Shown piece by piece: positions 6,966 through 17,008 of a DNA stretch of 51,027 nt. The stretch is from an uncultured Ruminococcus sp. Lineage in GTDB: Bacteria > Bacillota > Clostridia > Oscillospirales > Acutalibacteraceae. The translations under genes and the position numbers were made by a program. Position 1 is the stretch's first letter, and every line of letters starts with the position of its first letter. The stretch covers positions 1 through 51,027 of the forward strand of contig CACXFS010000013.1 of the NCBI GenBank assembly GCA_902766885.1. The letters are read 5' to 3'. The notes under the pieces were generated by a model. That model was not told the DNA's origin, ran no database searches, and saw nothing but the letters and a program-made list of their open reading frames with translations.

Positions 6966-9158
6966 TTATAACCTCTTGATTTCCTCAATTCCGTTTATAT
7001 CGGAAAGCTTTGAAATAACACCGCGCAGGTGATTACGTCCCATAACGTCAATTGTTGCGGTTACAACAGCCTTGCCGTCCTTAAGCTCTCTTGAATTAAG
7101 CGAATGAATAAAGATATGCATATTTGAAAGCTTGATTGTAACGTCGGCAAGAAGTCCTGTTCTGTCGGTTGCGGTAATCTGGAGAGTACTGCGAAAAGCC
7201 TCTCCTACCTCGTCCTCCCAGTAGCAGGATACCCAGCGTTCGGGTTCTTCGCACTTGGAAATATCCTTTGGAACATTTGTGCAATTGCGTTTATGGATTG
7301 AAACGCCGTAGCCTCTTGTAATATAGCCGATTATGTCATCACCCGGCAGAGGATTACAACAGTTGGAAAACTTTACAAGCACATCGTCTGCACCCTCGAT
7401 TACAACACCGGAGGTCGCCTTGTTACGCTTCACGGGAGCCTGAGGAACAGAGATTTCTTCGATATCAACAGCATATGTTTTCTGGTACTCCTCTTTCAGC
7501 CTTGGGATAATCTTCCAGAGCTGAACACCGCCATATCCTATTGCAGCATAAAAATCGTCAAGCGTATTATACTGCTTTTTAACCATAATCTTTTTAAGAA
7601 ATTCAGGGTATTCTTCTTCTGTGAGGTTGATTCCGTGACGTTTAAATTCACGTTCAAGCATCTGCTTGCCTTCAACAATATTTTCGTCACGCTTTTCATT
7701 TTTATACCACTGACGGATTTTTGACTTTGCAGAAGCAGTCTTACAAATGTCAATCCACGATTTGTTTGGATGTTCTTCTTTTTGTGTGATAATTTCGCAG
7801 ATTTCACCTGTTTTAAGCTTATAGTCAATCGGCACTATTTTGCCGTTTACCTTTGCTCCTACCATTCTGTGACCTACTTGTGTATGAATGATATATGCAA
7901 GGTCAACCGGAGTCGAGCCACGAGGAAGGTTTATTACATCACCCTTTGGTGTGAACACGTAAACGTCGTTTTCCTCAAAATCATTGCGGATATTTTTGGC
8001 AATATCGGTTGCATCCTCAGCCTGAAGCTGGTCGAGAATCATACTCTTGACTTTATCAATATTTTCCTGAAGCCTATCGCCTTTTTTGCCTCCGCCCATT
8101 CCGAGCTTGTATTTCCAGTGTGCAGCGATTCCGTATTCAGCAGTGTAATGCATTTCCCACGTTCTGATCTGAACTTCAAAAGGAATTGCCTTGTTATCAA
8201 GAACGGTTGTATGGAGCGACTGGTACATATTCGGCTTGGGCATTGAAATGTAGTCCTTAAAGCGGTTCGGAATCGGCTTGAAGATATCGTGTACTACGCC
8301 GAGAACATTGTAGCAGTCGGGTACCGTGTCAACGATTACACGAACGGCAAAAACATCGAAAATCTGGTCAATTGTTCTGCCCTGCATAAAAGTCTTGCGG
8401 TAGATGCTGTTAATACTTTTTACTCTGCCGCTTATATAAACATTTTTAATTGTATTTTCTGTTTTCTCAAGAATCTGTTTTTTTATAGATTCTATAAATC
8501 TATCTCTGCCCTCTTCGTTCATTAAAAGGGCGTCCTCAATTTCCTTGTATCCGACAGGGTCAAGGTACTGCAAGGAACGGTCTTCAAGCTCATCCTTAAT
8601 GGTCTTGATACCAAGACGGTGAGCAATCGGAGCAAACACCTGCATATTTTCAAGCGACTTATCCCTGCGTTTCTGCTCCGGCATACAGTCCATTGTACGC
8701 ATATTATGAAGTCTGTCGGCAAGCTTTATGATGATTACCCTTATGTCATCAGCCATTGCAATAAGCATTTTACGGATATTTTCAGCTTGCTGCTGTTCAC
8801 GGGTGGAATAAGGAATTTTTGAAATTTTAGTTACACCGTCAATCAGCTTTGCTACGTCACTGCCAAACTGCTTTGTGATTTCATCAAGCATTACGGGTGT
8901 ATCTTCAACGACATCATGCAGGAGTGCACCGCAGATTGAATCGGTATCCATACCGAGTTCGGCTACGATGCAGGCAACAGAAGTCGGGTGAAGAATGTAG
9001 GGTATTCCCGATACCCTGCGTTGGTCACCGTGAGATTCTTCAGCTAATTTGTATGCTTTTGTAATTTTTTCCATATCGTAGGAATTTTCCGAACGTTCAA
9101 GAATATTCTTCAGCTCAGAAAAATCCTGATAATGAGCTACATTTGAATACTTACCCAC
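6966..9158 (-). CDS. relA: Bifunctional (p)ppGpp synthetase/hydrolase (Rel)
   Basis: This long RelA/SpoT homologue of 730 residues makes and degrades the alarmone (p)ppGpp in the stringent response. In order it shows the HD hydrolase domain with HDxxED at 81-86, the synthetase domain (about 240-370, with SMPKPNMYQSLHT), TGS (about 395-460), a cysteine-containing region with SNCCNP, and a C-terminal ACT domain. Intact HDxxED and synthetase motifs suggest both activities. The start is a GTG at 9158 with GAGGGG upstream, overlapping recJ by eight bases. The apt gene often found between recJ and rel is absent. Confidence 0.96.
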   Translation of the reverse strand: MGKYSNVAHYQDFSELKNILERSENSYDMEKITKAYKLAEESHGDQRRVSGIPYILHPTSVACIVAELGMDTDSICGALLHDVVEDTPVMLDEITKQFGSDVAKLIDGVTKISKIPYSTREQQQAENIRKMLIAMADDIRVIIIKLADRLHNMRTMDCMPEQKRRDKSLENMQVFAPIAHRLGIKTIKDELEDRSLQYLDPVGYKEIEDALLMNEEGRDRFIESIKKQILEKTENTIKNVYISGRVKSINSIYRKTFMQGRTIDQIFDVFAVRVIVDTVPDCYNVLGVVHDIFKPIPNRFKDYISMPKPNMYQSLHTTVLDNKAIPFEVQIRTWEMHYTAEYGIAAHWKYKLGMGGGKKGDRLQENIDKVKSMILDQLQAEDATDIAKNIRNDFEENDVYVFTPKGDVINLPRGSTPVDLAYIIHTQVGHRMVGAKVNGKIVPIDYKLKTGEICEIITQKEEHPNKSWIDICKTASAKSKIRQWYKNEKRDENIVEGKQMLEREFKRHGINLTEEEYPEFLKKIMVKKQYNTLDDFYAAIGYGGVQLWKIIPRLKEEYQKTYAVDIEEISVPQAPVKRNKATSGVVIEGADDVLVKFSNCCNPLPGDDIIGYITRGYGVSIHKRNCTNVPKDISKCEEPERWVSCYWEDEVGEAFRSTLQITATDRTGLLADVTIKLSNMHIFIHSLNSRELKDGKAVVTATIDVMGRNHLRGVISKLSDINGIEEIKRL

Positions 9159-11202
9159 CGTAACACCCCTCGTTGAGTTTTCTTATTATCTTAGCCGAGT
9201 CAAGCAAAACCTTGCCCGAAATCTCGTTTATCTTTATACTGCATGATTTCATACTTTCATTAAGTTCGATAAGGTTGAGCTCACTCATTGCTTCAAGTAT
9301 AACTCTAATTTTACCAAAACTAAGCTTATTGTCAAGCTTATATACAAGAGTATCAAAAGAAAAATTGTATTCTCCGTTTGATTTCAGGAATCTGTAAAGC
9401 AATGCAAAATCATCACGAGTGGGTAAAATTGATAACAACTGTTGTTTAGAAAGAGGATTTCCGAGGCAGAAGTCTTCAAAAATCCGTTCGCTTTGCAAAA
9501 CCTCAAGAGAATCATCACTGTCAGCTTTTATTGCCTTAACGATTACCGAAACGCTTACGTTGCCGTTGTATTCGTTTGTATCAAGCGTTACGGCTAAATC
9601 AAGCAAATCACCCTTTTGATAGGGAAATTCCTCGGTGGTTGTAAAAAAGTAAAGCGCATTTATCACTGAACCGTTTTTTGATAGAACAAGTTTGAGATGC
9701 TTATTATTCGATAATGGAATAATATTTTCAAGAGTCATCTTATACAGTCCGAAAATCGGAGTTGGATTTCCTGCACCAAAGGGCTGTAAACAAGAAAGCG
9801 ACTCTACAAGGTCAACGCTGATAAATGCAGGATTGAGCTTACACTCAATATTAAGCTTGTCAAACGGCATATTGCTAAAGGAATTTGCAAATTCGTTAAT
9901 TCTTTTTCGGAATAAAGAGATATTTTTGCTCTCAAGCGATAAACCGACAGCCATAGGATGCCCGCCGTAATGCGTAAGCAAATCGGCACAGGCAAATACT
10001 GCGTCGCAAAGAGGAAATCCCTCTACGCTCCTGCCTGAGGCTTTTGCAGAGACACCGCTGCGTGAGATAATAATTGTCGGCTTTCCGTAAATATCTTTAA
10101 TGCGTGAGGCAACTATTCCGATTACACCTTGATGCCAATTTTCCCCGTCAATTACAATTATCTTATCAAAAACAAGCGAGGGATTCTGTTTTATATCTGA
10201 ATCTATTTTATTTAAAATTTCAGCTTCAATCTGCCTGCGTTCAATATTGTCGTCACATAACTGCGATGAAATTTCGTTTGCCTGTTCTTCATCTTCGGTC
10301 AGTAAGAGTTCAACGGATTTCCCCGAAAGACCGAGTCTGCCGACAGCATTTATACGTGGTACAAGTGTAAATGATACGTTGCCTGCGGTAAGATTTTTAC
10401 CGGCAAGTCCCGAACTCTCAACAAGGGAGTTGATTCCCACCCTGTCGCTGTTCATAATGCTCTGAAGTCCACGTTTGACAAACACCCTGTTTTCGCCTTT
10501 AAGCTCAACAATATCACCGATTGTTCCTATGCTCAGTAAATCAGCGTAATTGTCAAGAAGTGAATTCACATCGCAATATTCTCCTTCGAGAGCCATAATA
10601 AGCTTAAAAGCCACACCGACACCCGAAAGATTTTTGAATTTACTCTGGCAGTCCTGTCTGTGCAAATCAATAACAGCGCAGGCATCGGGCAGATTTCCCG
10701 TCGGCATATGGTGGTCGGTTACAACGGTGTCGATTCCAAGTGAAGATGCATGCTCAATTTCTTCCAGAGCCGCAATTCCGTTATCAACAGTGACTATCAG
10801 CCTTACTCCCTTTTCTTTGAGAAAATCAACGGCTGCATTGTTCATCCCGTAGCCCTCTGTTTCTCGTGACGGTATGTAATACATAGCATTTGCACCGATT
10901 GCATCAAAATATGAATACAGAAGTGCGGTAGAGGTTACTCCGTCAGCGTCGTAATCACCGTAAACGCAGATTAATTCATCGTTATCAAGAGCCTTTTTTA
11001 TACGGCTGACAGCCTTATCCATATCTTTTATTTCAAAAGGAGAGGCTATTTCGGAATCATTATAGAGAAAATCTTCAATTTCTTCCTGTGTTTTTATATT
11101 TCGTATCTGGAGCAGCATTGCAACAATTGCAGGCAGCTCATATTTAGTTTGTATTTCAGAGGCTTCAGTTTTATTCAGCTCTGATACTGTCCACAATTTC
11201 AA
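9151..11202 (-). CDS. recJ: Single-stranded-DNA-specific exonuclease RecJ
   Basis: RecJ degrades single-stranded DNA 5' to 3' in recombination and mismatch or base-excision repair. The 683 residues hold the DHH phosphoesterase motifs (DYDADGVTSTALL, VTVDNG, VTDHH), the DHHA1 region with GGHPMAVG, an OB-fold, and the C-terminal extension seen in Firmicutes RecJ. The start at 11202 is a TTG with only a weak purine-rich site (AAAGGG, about 13 bases away), so the exact first residue is less sure. It lies 38 bases after recN and overlaps rel, part of a repair and stringent-response run. Confidence 0.95.
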   Translation of the reverse strand: MKLWTVSELNKTEASEIQTKYELPAIVAMLLQIRNIKTQEEIEDFLYNDSEIASPFEIKDMDKAVSRIKKALDNDELICVYGDYDADGVTSTALLYSYFDAIGANAMYYIPSRETEGYGMNNAAVDFLKEKGVRLIVTVDNGIAALEEIEHASSLGIDTVVTDHHMPTGNLPDACAVIDLHRQDCQSKFKNLSGVGVAFKLIMALEGEYCDVNSLLDNYADLLSIGTIGDIVELKGENRVFVKRGLQSIMNSDRVGINSLVESSGLAGKNLTAGNVSFTLVPRINAVGRLGLSGKSVELLLTEDEEQANEISSQLCDDNIERRQIEAEILNKIDSDIKQNPSLVFDKIIVIDGENWHQGVIGIVASRIKDIYGKPTIIISRSGVSAKASGRSVEGFPLCDAVFACADLLTHYGGHPMAVGLSLESKNISLFRKRINEFANSFSNMPFDKLNIECKLNPAFISVDLVESLSCLQPFGAGNPTPIFGLYKMTLENIIPLSNNKHLKLVLSKNGSVINALYFFTTTEEFPYQKGDLLDLAVTLDTNEYNGNVSVSVIVKAIKADSDDSLEVLQSERIFEDFCLGNPLSKQQLLSILPTRDDFALLYRFLKSNGEYNFSFDTLVYKLDNKLSFGKIRVILEAMSELNLIELNESMKSCSIKINEISGKVLLDSAKIIRKLNEGCYGG

Positions 11203-11240
11203 AAAAATGCAGCGCCCTTTCGTTTTATCTATAAAATATA

Positions 11241-12908
11241 TCAGTTATTATATTCTTTCAGCATTGATTCTGCGTGAGTTAATGCGGCTTCGGTAATATT
11301 TACTCCGCCGATTATGCGGGCAAGCTCATTTACTCTGCCGTTATGGTCAAGAACGGAAACATCGGTAAAGGTCCTTCCGTCGTCAATCTGCTTGCGGATA
11401 AGATAGTGGTAATCTGCAAGGGAAGCAATCTGCGCCTGATGGGTTACGCATAGGACCTGACTGTTTTCAGATACCTGCTTTAGCTTTAAGCCAACCTTTT
11501 CTGCGGCTGAGCCGGATATTCCGGTATCTACTTCGTCAAATATAAGCGTATCAACTGTATCAGCTGAGGAAAGAACAGTTTTTATGGCAAGCATCATTCT
11601 TGAAAGTTCACCGCCAGATGCGATTTTTGCAACTGGACGAGGAGTTTCACCGGGGTTTGCAGAAATTAAAAGTTCTACCTTATCAATACCCTTTGAATTA
11701 AATTCGGTTGTTTCAAACTGCGGAACAAGCTCGACATTCGGCATATTTAAAAAGCTCATCTCGTCTTTTACCTTTTTGGCAAAATCCTGAGCTACCTTTT
11801 TACGGTGCTTGCTGAGCTTCTGTGCCGCCTGCATTGTGAGCTTTTCAGACTTTTCAACAGCCTCGATAAGCTCATCACGGTTTTTATCATAATTTATAAG
11901 TTCATCAAGTCTTGCCTGCATATTTTCTGCAAGAGGTATCAAATCATCGCAGGGGCAGTTGTATTTTCTTGAAAGGCGGTTGAGTAAATCGAGCCTTTCT
12001 TCGATTTCTTCAAGCCTTTGCGGATCACTTTCAAGGTTGTCGATAGCGTCGGAAACGCTTTCGGCACAATCCTTGAGATTGTAGTATACATCAGCAAGAG
12101 TATCTGAAAGTAATTCGTATTCGGGGTTGTACTCGGCGGCTTTCTGAATATCTGAACAAGCACGATCAACCGCTTCAACTCCGCCGTCAAAGCTTTCATC
12201 GCCCGATAAAAGCATTTTTGCTTCGTTTAACAGCGAGAAAATCTTTTCAAAACTCATAAGAGAAGTGCGTTCTGCTTCAAGTGCCTCTTCCTCACCGAGT
12301 TTTATATCGGCATCACTAAGCTCTTGCACCTGAAATGAGAGCAAGTCAATCTCTTTCAAGCGTTCGCTTTCGTCGGTATTTGCTTCATTTAATTTCTTTT
12401 TCAGAATTTTGTATTCTTTATATTTTTCACGGTAGTCGGCTAAAAGCTCACTGCTTTTGCCGTAGCTGTCTATGTAATCAATATGCGTTTCCGGTGAAAA
12501 AAGCTCGTAGCTTTCGTGCTGACCGTGAATATTGATAAGGTACTTTGAAAGCTCCTTGAGCATTGAAACTGTTGCAGGTCTGCCGTTGATTTTACAATTG
12601 CTTTTGCCCGAAGAATTAAGCGTTCTCTGCAAAATAAGCACTCCTTCATCGTCGGAAAACCCGAGTTCTTCAAGCTTATTTATTACCTCATCGTTTATAT
12701 TTTCAAACTGTGCGCTGACAAAAGCAGACTGCTCTCCTGTTCTGATTATATCCTTTGAGGTGCGCTGTCCCATTATCGCATTGATTGCATCAATTATGAT
12801 ACTTTTACCTGCGCCTGTTTCACCTGTAAGCACATTCAGTCCGCTGTTAAAATCTATTGATGTTTTTTCAATTACGGCTATGTTTTCAATATATAAAGTC
12901 TGTAGCAT
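11241..12908 (-). CDS. recN: DNA repair protein RecN
   Basis: RecN is an SMC-like ATPase acting at double-strand breaks. The 555-residue sequence has the N-terminal Walker A (GETGAGKS, about 29-36), a long central region with predicted coiled coil (about 150-380), then the ABC signature ASGGELSRM and Walker B with FDEVDTGISG. Length is normal. It follows argR by 16 bases. The order nadK-argR-recN is widely conserved in Firmicutes, where argR often sits ahead of recN without any functional link being obvious. Confidence 0.96.
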   Translation of the reverse strand: MLQTLYIENIAVIEKTSIDFNSGLNVLTGETGAGKSIIIDAINAIMGQRTSKDIIRTGEQSAFVSAQFENINDEVINKLEELGFSDDEGVLILQRTLNSSGKSNCKINGRPATVSMLKELSKYLINIHGQHESYELFSPETHIDYIDSYGKSSELLADYREKYKEYKILKKKLNEANTDESERLKEIDLLSFQVQELSDADIKLGEEEALEAERTSLMSFEKIFSLLNEAKMLLSGDESFDGGVEAVDRACSDIQKAAEYNPEYELLSDTLADVYYNLKDCAESVSDAIDNLESDPQRLEEIEERLDLLNRLSRKYNCPCDDLIPLAENMQARLDELINYDKNRDELIEAVEKSEKLTMQAAQKLSKHRKKVAQDFAKKVKDEMSFLNMPNVELVPQFETTEFNSKGIDKVELLISANPGETPRPVAKIASGGELSRMMLAIKTVLSSADTVDTLIFDEVDTGISGSAAEKVGLKLKQVSENSQVLCVTHQAQIASLADYHYLIRKQIDDGRTFTDVSVLDHNGRVNELARIIGGVNITEAALTHAESMLKEYNN

Positions 12909-12924
12909 TTACAATTCACCTTGT

Positions 12925-13371
12925 TTAAATGAGCTTTTTAAGTTCTTCCGTAAGGCTTACGGCAAGCTGTGAACTTCGGCAGGCTATAAAAATCGTGTCG
13001 TCGCCTGCGATTGTTCCGACAACGGCTTTGTAGTCGTTTGAATCGAGCGCCGCACAAACAGCCTGCGCCATTCCGCTCAGCGTTTTGATTACAACAATAT
13101 TCTGTGCAAAATCTATTGAATTTACCGAAGAAGCAAAAAGAGAAGAAAAGTTTGAACGAATATCAGTTGAGTTTTTTGAGGCTGAAACATAGCGGTATTT
13201 TCCGTCAGAGCCGAGAGTTTTAACAAGGCGTAAATCCTTGATATCACGGGAAATTGTAGCCTGTGTAGCCTTGTAACCCTCGTCTTTCAGGCGAGTGAGA
13301 AGTTCGTCCTGTGTTTCAATCGGGTATTCGGCAATTATGTCAAGAATTTTTGCGTGACGTCTGGATTTCAT
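12925..13371 (-). CDS. argR: Arginine repressor ArgR
   Basis: The 148 residues comprise an N-terminal winged helix (SRRHAKILDI, then QATISRDIKDLRLVK) and a C-terminal arginine-binding and hexamerisation domain with GTIAGDDT. ArgR represses arginine biosynthesis when arginine is bound and can activate catabolic genes. No arginine genes occur in the window. The start overlaps the nadK stop by one base, so expression is coupled to nadK. Length and both domains are complete. Confidence 0.95.
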   Translation of the reverse strand: MKSRRHAKILDIIAEYPIETQDELLTRLKDEGYKATQATISRDIKDLRLVKTLGSDGKYRYVSASKNSTDIRSNFSSLFASSVNSIDFAQNIVVIKTLSGMAQAVCAALDSNDYKAVVGTIAGDDTIFIACRSSQLAVSLTEELKKLI

Positions 13372-14228
13372 CAGATTTCCCTCTCTTTCAGCTTTTCGTT
13401 GAGTTTTCTGTAAAAGTTGCGTTTGTTTATGGAAACAAATTTAAGCTTTAAATCGGATTTTTTGATTTTTACCGTATCTTCGGCGAGAATGTCAACATTC
13501 TTTTCACCGTCAATTGTCAGCACACAACAACATTCGCTCGGAATTTTTACCGAAACGGTAAGCACGGAATTGCCCTCGAAAATTACCGAGCGTGAAAAAA
13601 GCGAGTGCGGACATACGGGAGTCATAAGAATACAGTCAAGCTGAGGAGCAACTATAGGTCCTCCCGCAGAAAGCGAGTAGGCTGTAGAGCCTGTCGGAGT
13701 TGAAAAAAGCAGACCGTCTGCACGGTATTTTGCAATTTCCTCATCATCAAGAGTAACCTGCAAGTCAATGATTTTTGAAAGCTGACCTCGTGCAATAACT
13801 GCATCATTTACGGCAAGGTAATTCTTTGAAACACCGTTCTTTATTACTTCTACGTCAAATAAAATGCGTTCTTCAACTGAATAATCTCCATCAAGAATAC
13901 GGGTAAGTTCACTGATACCGTCAATTTCAATGTCTGCGGCAAAGCCGAGCCTGCCTACGTTTACTCCTATTAACGGCTTATCAAAGCGTGCGGCATACTT
14001 TGCGGCGTGGATAATTGTTCCGTCGCCGCCTACGGTTATCGCAATATCGCAGACTTTGAAAAGTTCTTCGATTGTGTCTGTAAAGGAAATCTTAACGCCC
14101 TTGTAAAAAGGCGCACATTCGGAAAGCATATATACTTCTGAATTATTGGAAAGCATTAGCAGAGATATTTCACCTGCGCAGGAAATTGCTTCTTCTTTTG
14201 AAAGATTTACAACAACGGCTGTTTTCAT
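13371..14228 (-). CDS. nadK: NAD kinase
   Basis: NadK phosphorylates NAD to NADP. The 285-residue sequence contains the GGDGT motif (67-71), NDAVIARG and the substrate-binding segment TPTGSTAYSLSAGGPI, all diagnostic for the family. Length is typical. The gene sits 61 bases after tlyA and runs directly into argR, in the conserved dxs-tlyA-nadK-argR-recN order. Confidence 0.96.
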   Translation of the reverse strand: MKTAVVVNLSKEEAISCAGEISLLMLSNNSEVYMLSECAPFYKGVKISFTDTIEELFKVCDIAITVGGDGTIIHAAKYAARFDKPLIGVNVGRLGFAADIEIDGISELTRILDGDYSVEERILFDVEVIKNGVSKNYLAVNDAVIARGQLSKIIDLQVTLDDEEIAKYRADGLLFSTPTGSTAYSLSAGGPIVAPQLDCILMTPVCPHSLFSRSVIFEGNSVLTVSVKIPSECCCVLTIDGEKNVDILAEDTVKIKKSDLKLKFVSINKRNFYRKLNEKLKEREI

Positions 14229-14289
14229 AAAATCACCTGTTTAGCAAACACGGATTAAATCGTTCGTATATGATTTATTCTGTAGTTTC

Positions 14290-15093
14290 TTATTTATCGA
14301 GTGCCTTGTGTGAGTTTTCTACAAGCTGTTTCGGTGTAACGTCTGTGTAGGACTTCGGTTCATCACTTTTGCGAAGATGTATGAGGTATTCAATATTGCC
14401 TTCGGGTCCTTTTATCGGAGAAAAGTCAAGATTTAATACATCAAAACCGTTTTCAAGACAAAAATTGAAGATGTTTTCTACAACCTCAATATGTACCGAC
14501 GGGTCACGCACGACTCCCTTTTTCCCTACCTTTTCACGTCCTGCCTCAAATTGAGGTTTAATAAGACAGACAGCCTGAGCATTATCAGCCATAAGCTCTC
14601 TTGCAACAGGCAGAATAAGTTTAAGAGAAATAAAGGAAACATCAACAGAGAAAAAGTCAATTTCATCGGGTACCTGTTCACGAGTAACCTTTCTCATATT
14701 GGTACGTTCGAGGTTTACAACACGTTCGTCATTGCGGAGTTTCCATGCAAGCTGACCGTAACCTACGTCTATTGAATAAACCTTTTTAGCTCCGTTTTGC
14801 AGCATACAATCGGTAAAGCCGCCTGTTGAGGCACCTATATCCATCGTGATTTTGTCTTTTAAATCAAAGTCAAAATTATTGATTGCCTTTTCAAGCTTTA
14901 ATCCGCCTCGGCTGACATATTTCTGTGTGTTGCCTCTTACTTCGATTTTTGCATTTTCATCGTATGTTGAGCCACATTTATCGGCTTTTTGATTGTCAAC
15001 ATACACCTGACCTGCCATAATTACGGCTTTTGCCTTTTCACGGCTGTCGGTGAAGCCTTTTTCGTAAACAAGTATATCAAGTCTTTTTTTCAT
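14290..15093 (-). CDS. tlyA: TlyA-family rRNA 2'-O-methyltransferase
   Basis: The 267-residue protein has an N-terminal S4 RNA-binding domain (about 1-62) and an FtsJ-type SAM methyltransferase domain beginning MDIGASTGGFTD, with a later SVDVSF and LIKPQFE. TlyA enzymes methylate ribose of cytidines in 16S and, in some species, 23S rRNA; which site is used here cannot be told. Older annotations call it haemolysin A. It begins two bases after dxs, in the usual isoprenoid/NAD kinase cluster. Confidence 0.93.
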   Translation of the reverse strand: MKKRLDILVYEKGFTDSREKAKAVIMAGQVYVDNQKADKCGSTYDENAKIEVRGNTQKYVSRGGLKLEKAINNFDFDLKDKITMDIGASTGGFTDCMLQNGAKKVYSIDVGYGQLAWKLRNDERVVNLERTNMRKVTREQVPDEIDFFSVDVSFISLKLILPVARELMADNAQAVCLIKPQFEAGREKVGKKGVVRDPSVHIEVVENIFNFCLENGFDVLNLDFSPIKGPEGNIEYLIHLRKSDEPKSYTDVTPKQLVENSHKALDK

Positions 15094-15095
15094 TT

Positions 15096-16970
15096 TCAGT
15101 CTGTAGTTTCTCCCAAATTCTTAGTAATAACGTCAAACATTCCCTTGCTGTCAAGCTTTAGCATTGCAAGTGCCTCGGAAACAGACATCTGCTTTACAAA
15201 TTTATCGTTTATTGCCTTTATATGATAATTGCCGTTAAATTTAGTTCTCTGAAGCAAATCGGAAAAATTGCGGGCAATTCCGCCGTTCTTCATTCCCTCT
15301 TCAAAGAACCATACATTTTCAAAGCTTGACGCAAATTCAACGGCTTCGTTGTTAATCGGTCTTATTTTGCAGAGCTTTAAAATGCAGATTTCAATTCCGC
15401 TTTCTTCAAGCATTTTCTTTGCACGGCAGGCATATGAAAAAAGTCTGCCATAGGTTATAAGAAGATTTTTACATTCCTTATTGCCGTAAATATCATAGTC
15501 AATGCTTTCTTCACCATAATCATCGGGACAGTAAAGCTCTCCTCCTCGCGGATAACGCACAACAGCAAGGCTGTCGCACATATATATTGCTGTTCCGAGT
15601 GCCTTTTTCAGTCCTATAAAATAAGACGGTGAGAAAATAGTTGTGTTTGGAATTGAATTGAGCATCGAAACGTCAAAAACGCCCTGATGTGTTTCACCGT
15701 CACTGCCGACAATTCCGGCTCGGTCAACAGCAAGTACAAGATGAATATTGCCGAGCGCCGCATCGTGAATAAGCTGGTCATAGGAACGCTGTAAAAATGT
15801 GGAATAAACGGCAAAAACAGGTCTCATTCCACGGGAAGCAAGTCCGCAGCCGAAAGTTACTGCGTGTTCTTCGGCAATACCTACGTCAAAAAATCTTTCC
15901 TTATATAATTTTGAAAAGTCACCAAGTCCTGTTCCCGTTGACATAGCGGCTGTTATTGCGCAGATTTTTTTGTCCTGCTGGGCAAAATCGCACATTGTTT
16001 TTCCGAAAACAGAGGAAAAGCCTTTGTGGCTTGAAATAGGCTCACCCGAATCAATGTCAAACTGACCGATTCCGTGAAACTCACCCGGATTCTCCTCGGC
16101 AGGCAGATAGCCTTTTCCCTTTTTGGTGACAACGTGAATCATAACGGGAGCGTTAATCTTCTTTGCCGCTGCAAATGCGTTTTCAAGCTCCTCGATATTA
16201 TGTCCGTCAATCGGTCCTAAATAAGTAAAACCGAAGCAGTCAAAAAGCGTATTTTTATATACAAGATTTTTTATTCTTGACTTTCCGTGCTGTAAAAACG
16301 ATTTTATAGGCTTTCCTATAAGCGGAATTTTTGAGAGAACCTTTTCGATGAGCTTTTTTACTCTGATATACCAAGGCTGTATTCTTACGGTTGTCAGATA
16401 GCGAGGAAAAGCACCGACGTTTTTGGAAATTGACATTTTATTATCGTTAAGCACTACAATAAAATTCTTATTAAAACGTCCTGCATTATTCATCGCCTCA
16501 AACGCAAGTCCGCCCGTAAACGAGCCGTCACCTATAACTGCAACAGTATGGCTGTTGTCACCGGTCAGCATTTTTGCGTTTGCTATTCCGAAAGCCGCTG
16601 AAATTGAGGTACTGCTGTGACCTGTGTTGAAATCGTCGTACTTGCTTTCTGCCCTTTTCGGGAATCCCGAAATGCCGTCCTTCTGACGCAGAGAATCAAA
16701 GTTCTCATATCTTCCTGTAAGCAATTTATGCGTATAGCTTTGATGTCCTACGTCCCAGACAATGCTGTCCTTTGGAAAATTAAAGCTCCTGTGCAGAGCT
16801 ACGGTAAGTTCTACTACTCCGAGATTAGGAGAAAGATGACCTCCGTTTACCGATACGGTTTCAACAAGCTTTTCACGTATTTCGGTGCAAAGCTTTGGAA
16901 TATCGTCCTCATTTAAGCGTTTTACGTCATTAGGTGATTTAATTTTTGATAGAAGTTTATATTCACCCAT
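15096..16970 (-). CDS. dxs: 1-deoxy-D-xylulose-5-phosphate synthase
   Basis: Dxs condenses pyruvate and glyceraldehyde 3-phosphate in the first step of the MEP isoprenoid pathway. The 624 residues show the thiamine diphosphate motif GDGSFTGGLAFEAMNNAG, the early WDVGHQSYTHKLLTGR segment, and the central transketolase region with EEHAVTFGCGLA and DRAGIVGSDGETHQG. Length is normal. It follows ispA by 38 bases; the adjacent polyprenyl synthase uses products of the same pathway. Confidence 0.97.
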   Translation of the reverse strand: MGEYKLLSKIKSPNDVKRLNEDDIPKLCTEIREKLVETVSVNGGHLSPNLGVVELTVALHRSFNFPKDSIVWDVGHQSYTHKLLTGRYENFDSLRQKDGISGFPKRAESKYDDFNTGHSSTSISAAFGIANAKMLTGDNSHTVAVIGDGSFTGGLAFEAMNNAGRFNKNFIVVLNDNKMSISKNVGAFPRYLTTVRIQPWYIRVKKLIEKVLSKIPLIGKPIKSFLQHGKSRIKNLVYKNTLFDCFGFTYLGPIDGHNIEELENAFAAAKKINAPVMIHVVTKKGKGYLPAEENPGEFHGIGQFDIDSGEPISSHKGFSSVFGKTMCDFAQQDKKICAITAAMSTGTGLGDFSKLYKERFFDVGIAEEHAVTFGCGLASRGMRPVFAVYSTFLQRSYDQLIHDAALGNIHLVLAVDRAGIVGSDGETHQGVFDVSMLNSIPNTTIFSPSYFIGLKKALGTAIYMCDSLAVVRYPRGGELYCPDDYGEESIDYDIYGNKECKNLLITYGRLFSYACRAKKMLEESGIEICILKLCKIRPINNEAVEFASSFENVWFFEEGMKNGGIARNFSDLLQRTKFNGNYHIKAINDKFVKQMSVSEALAMLKLDSKGMFDVITKNLGETTD

Positions 16971-17008
16971 AGTTATTTACCATTTCCTGAATTTAATTAC
17001 AATAAACC

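Noticed and set aside
6965-6988. Eight-codon N-terminal extension of Dtd
   Set aside because: It overlaps the rel stop codon, lacks a ribosome site, and family members begin at MKAILQRV.
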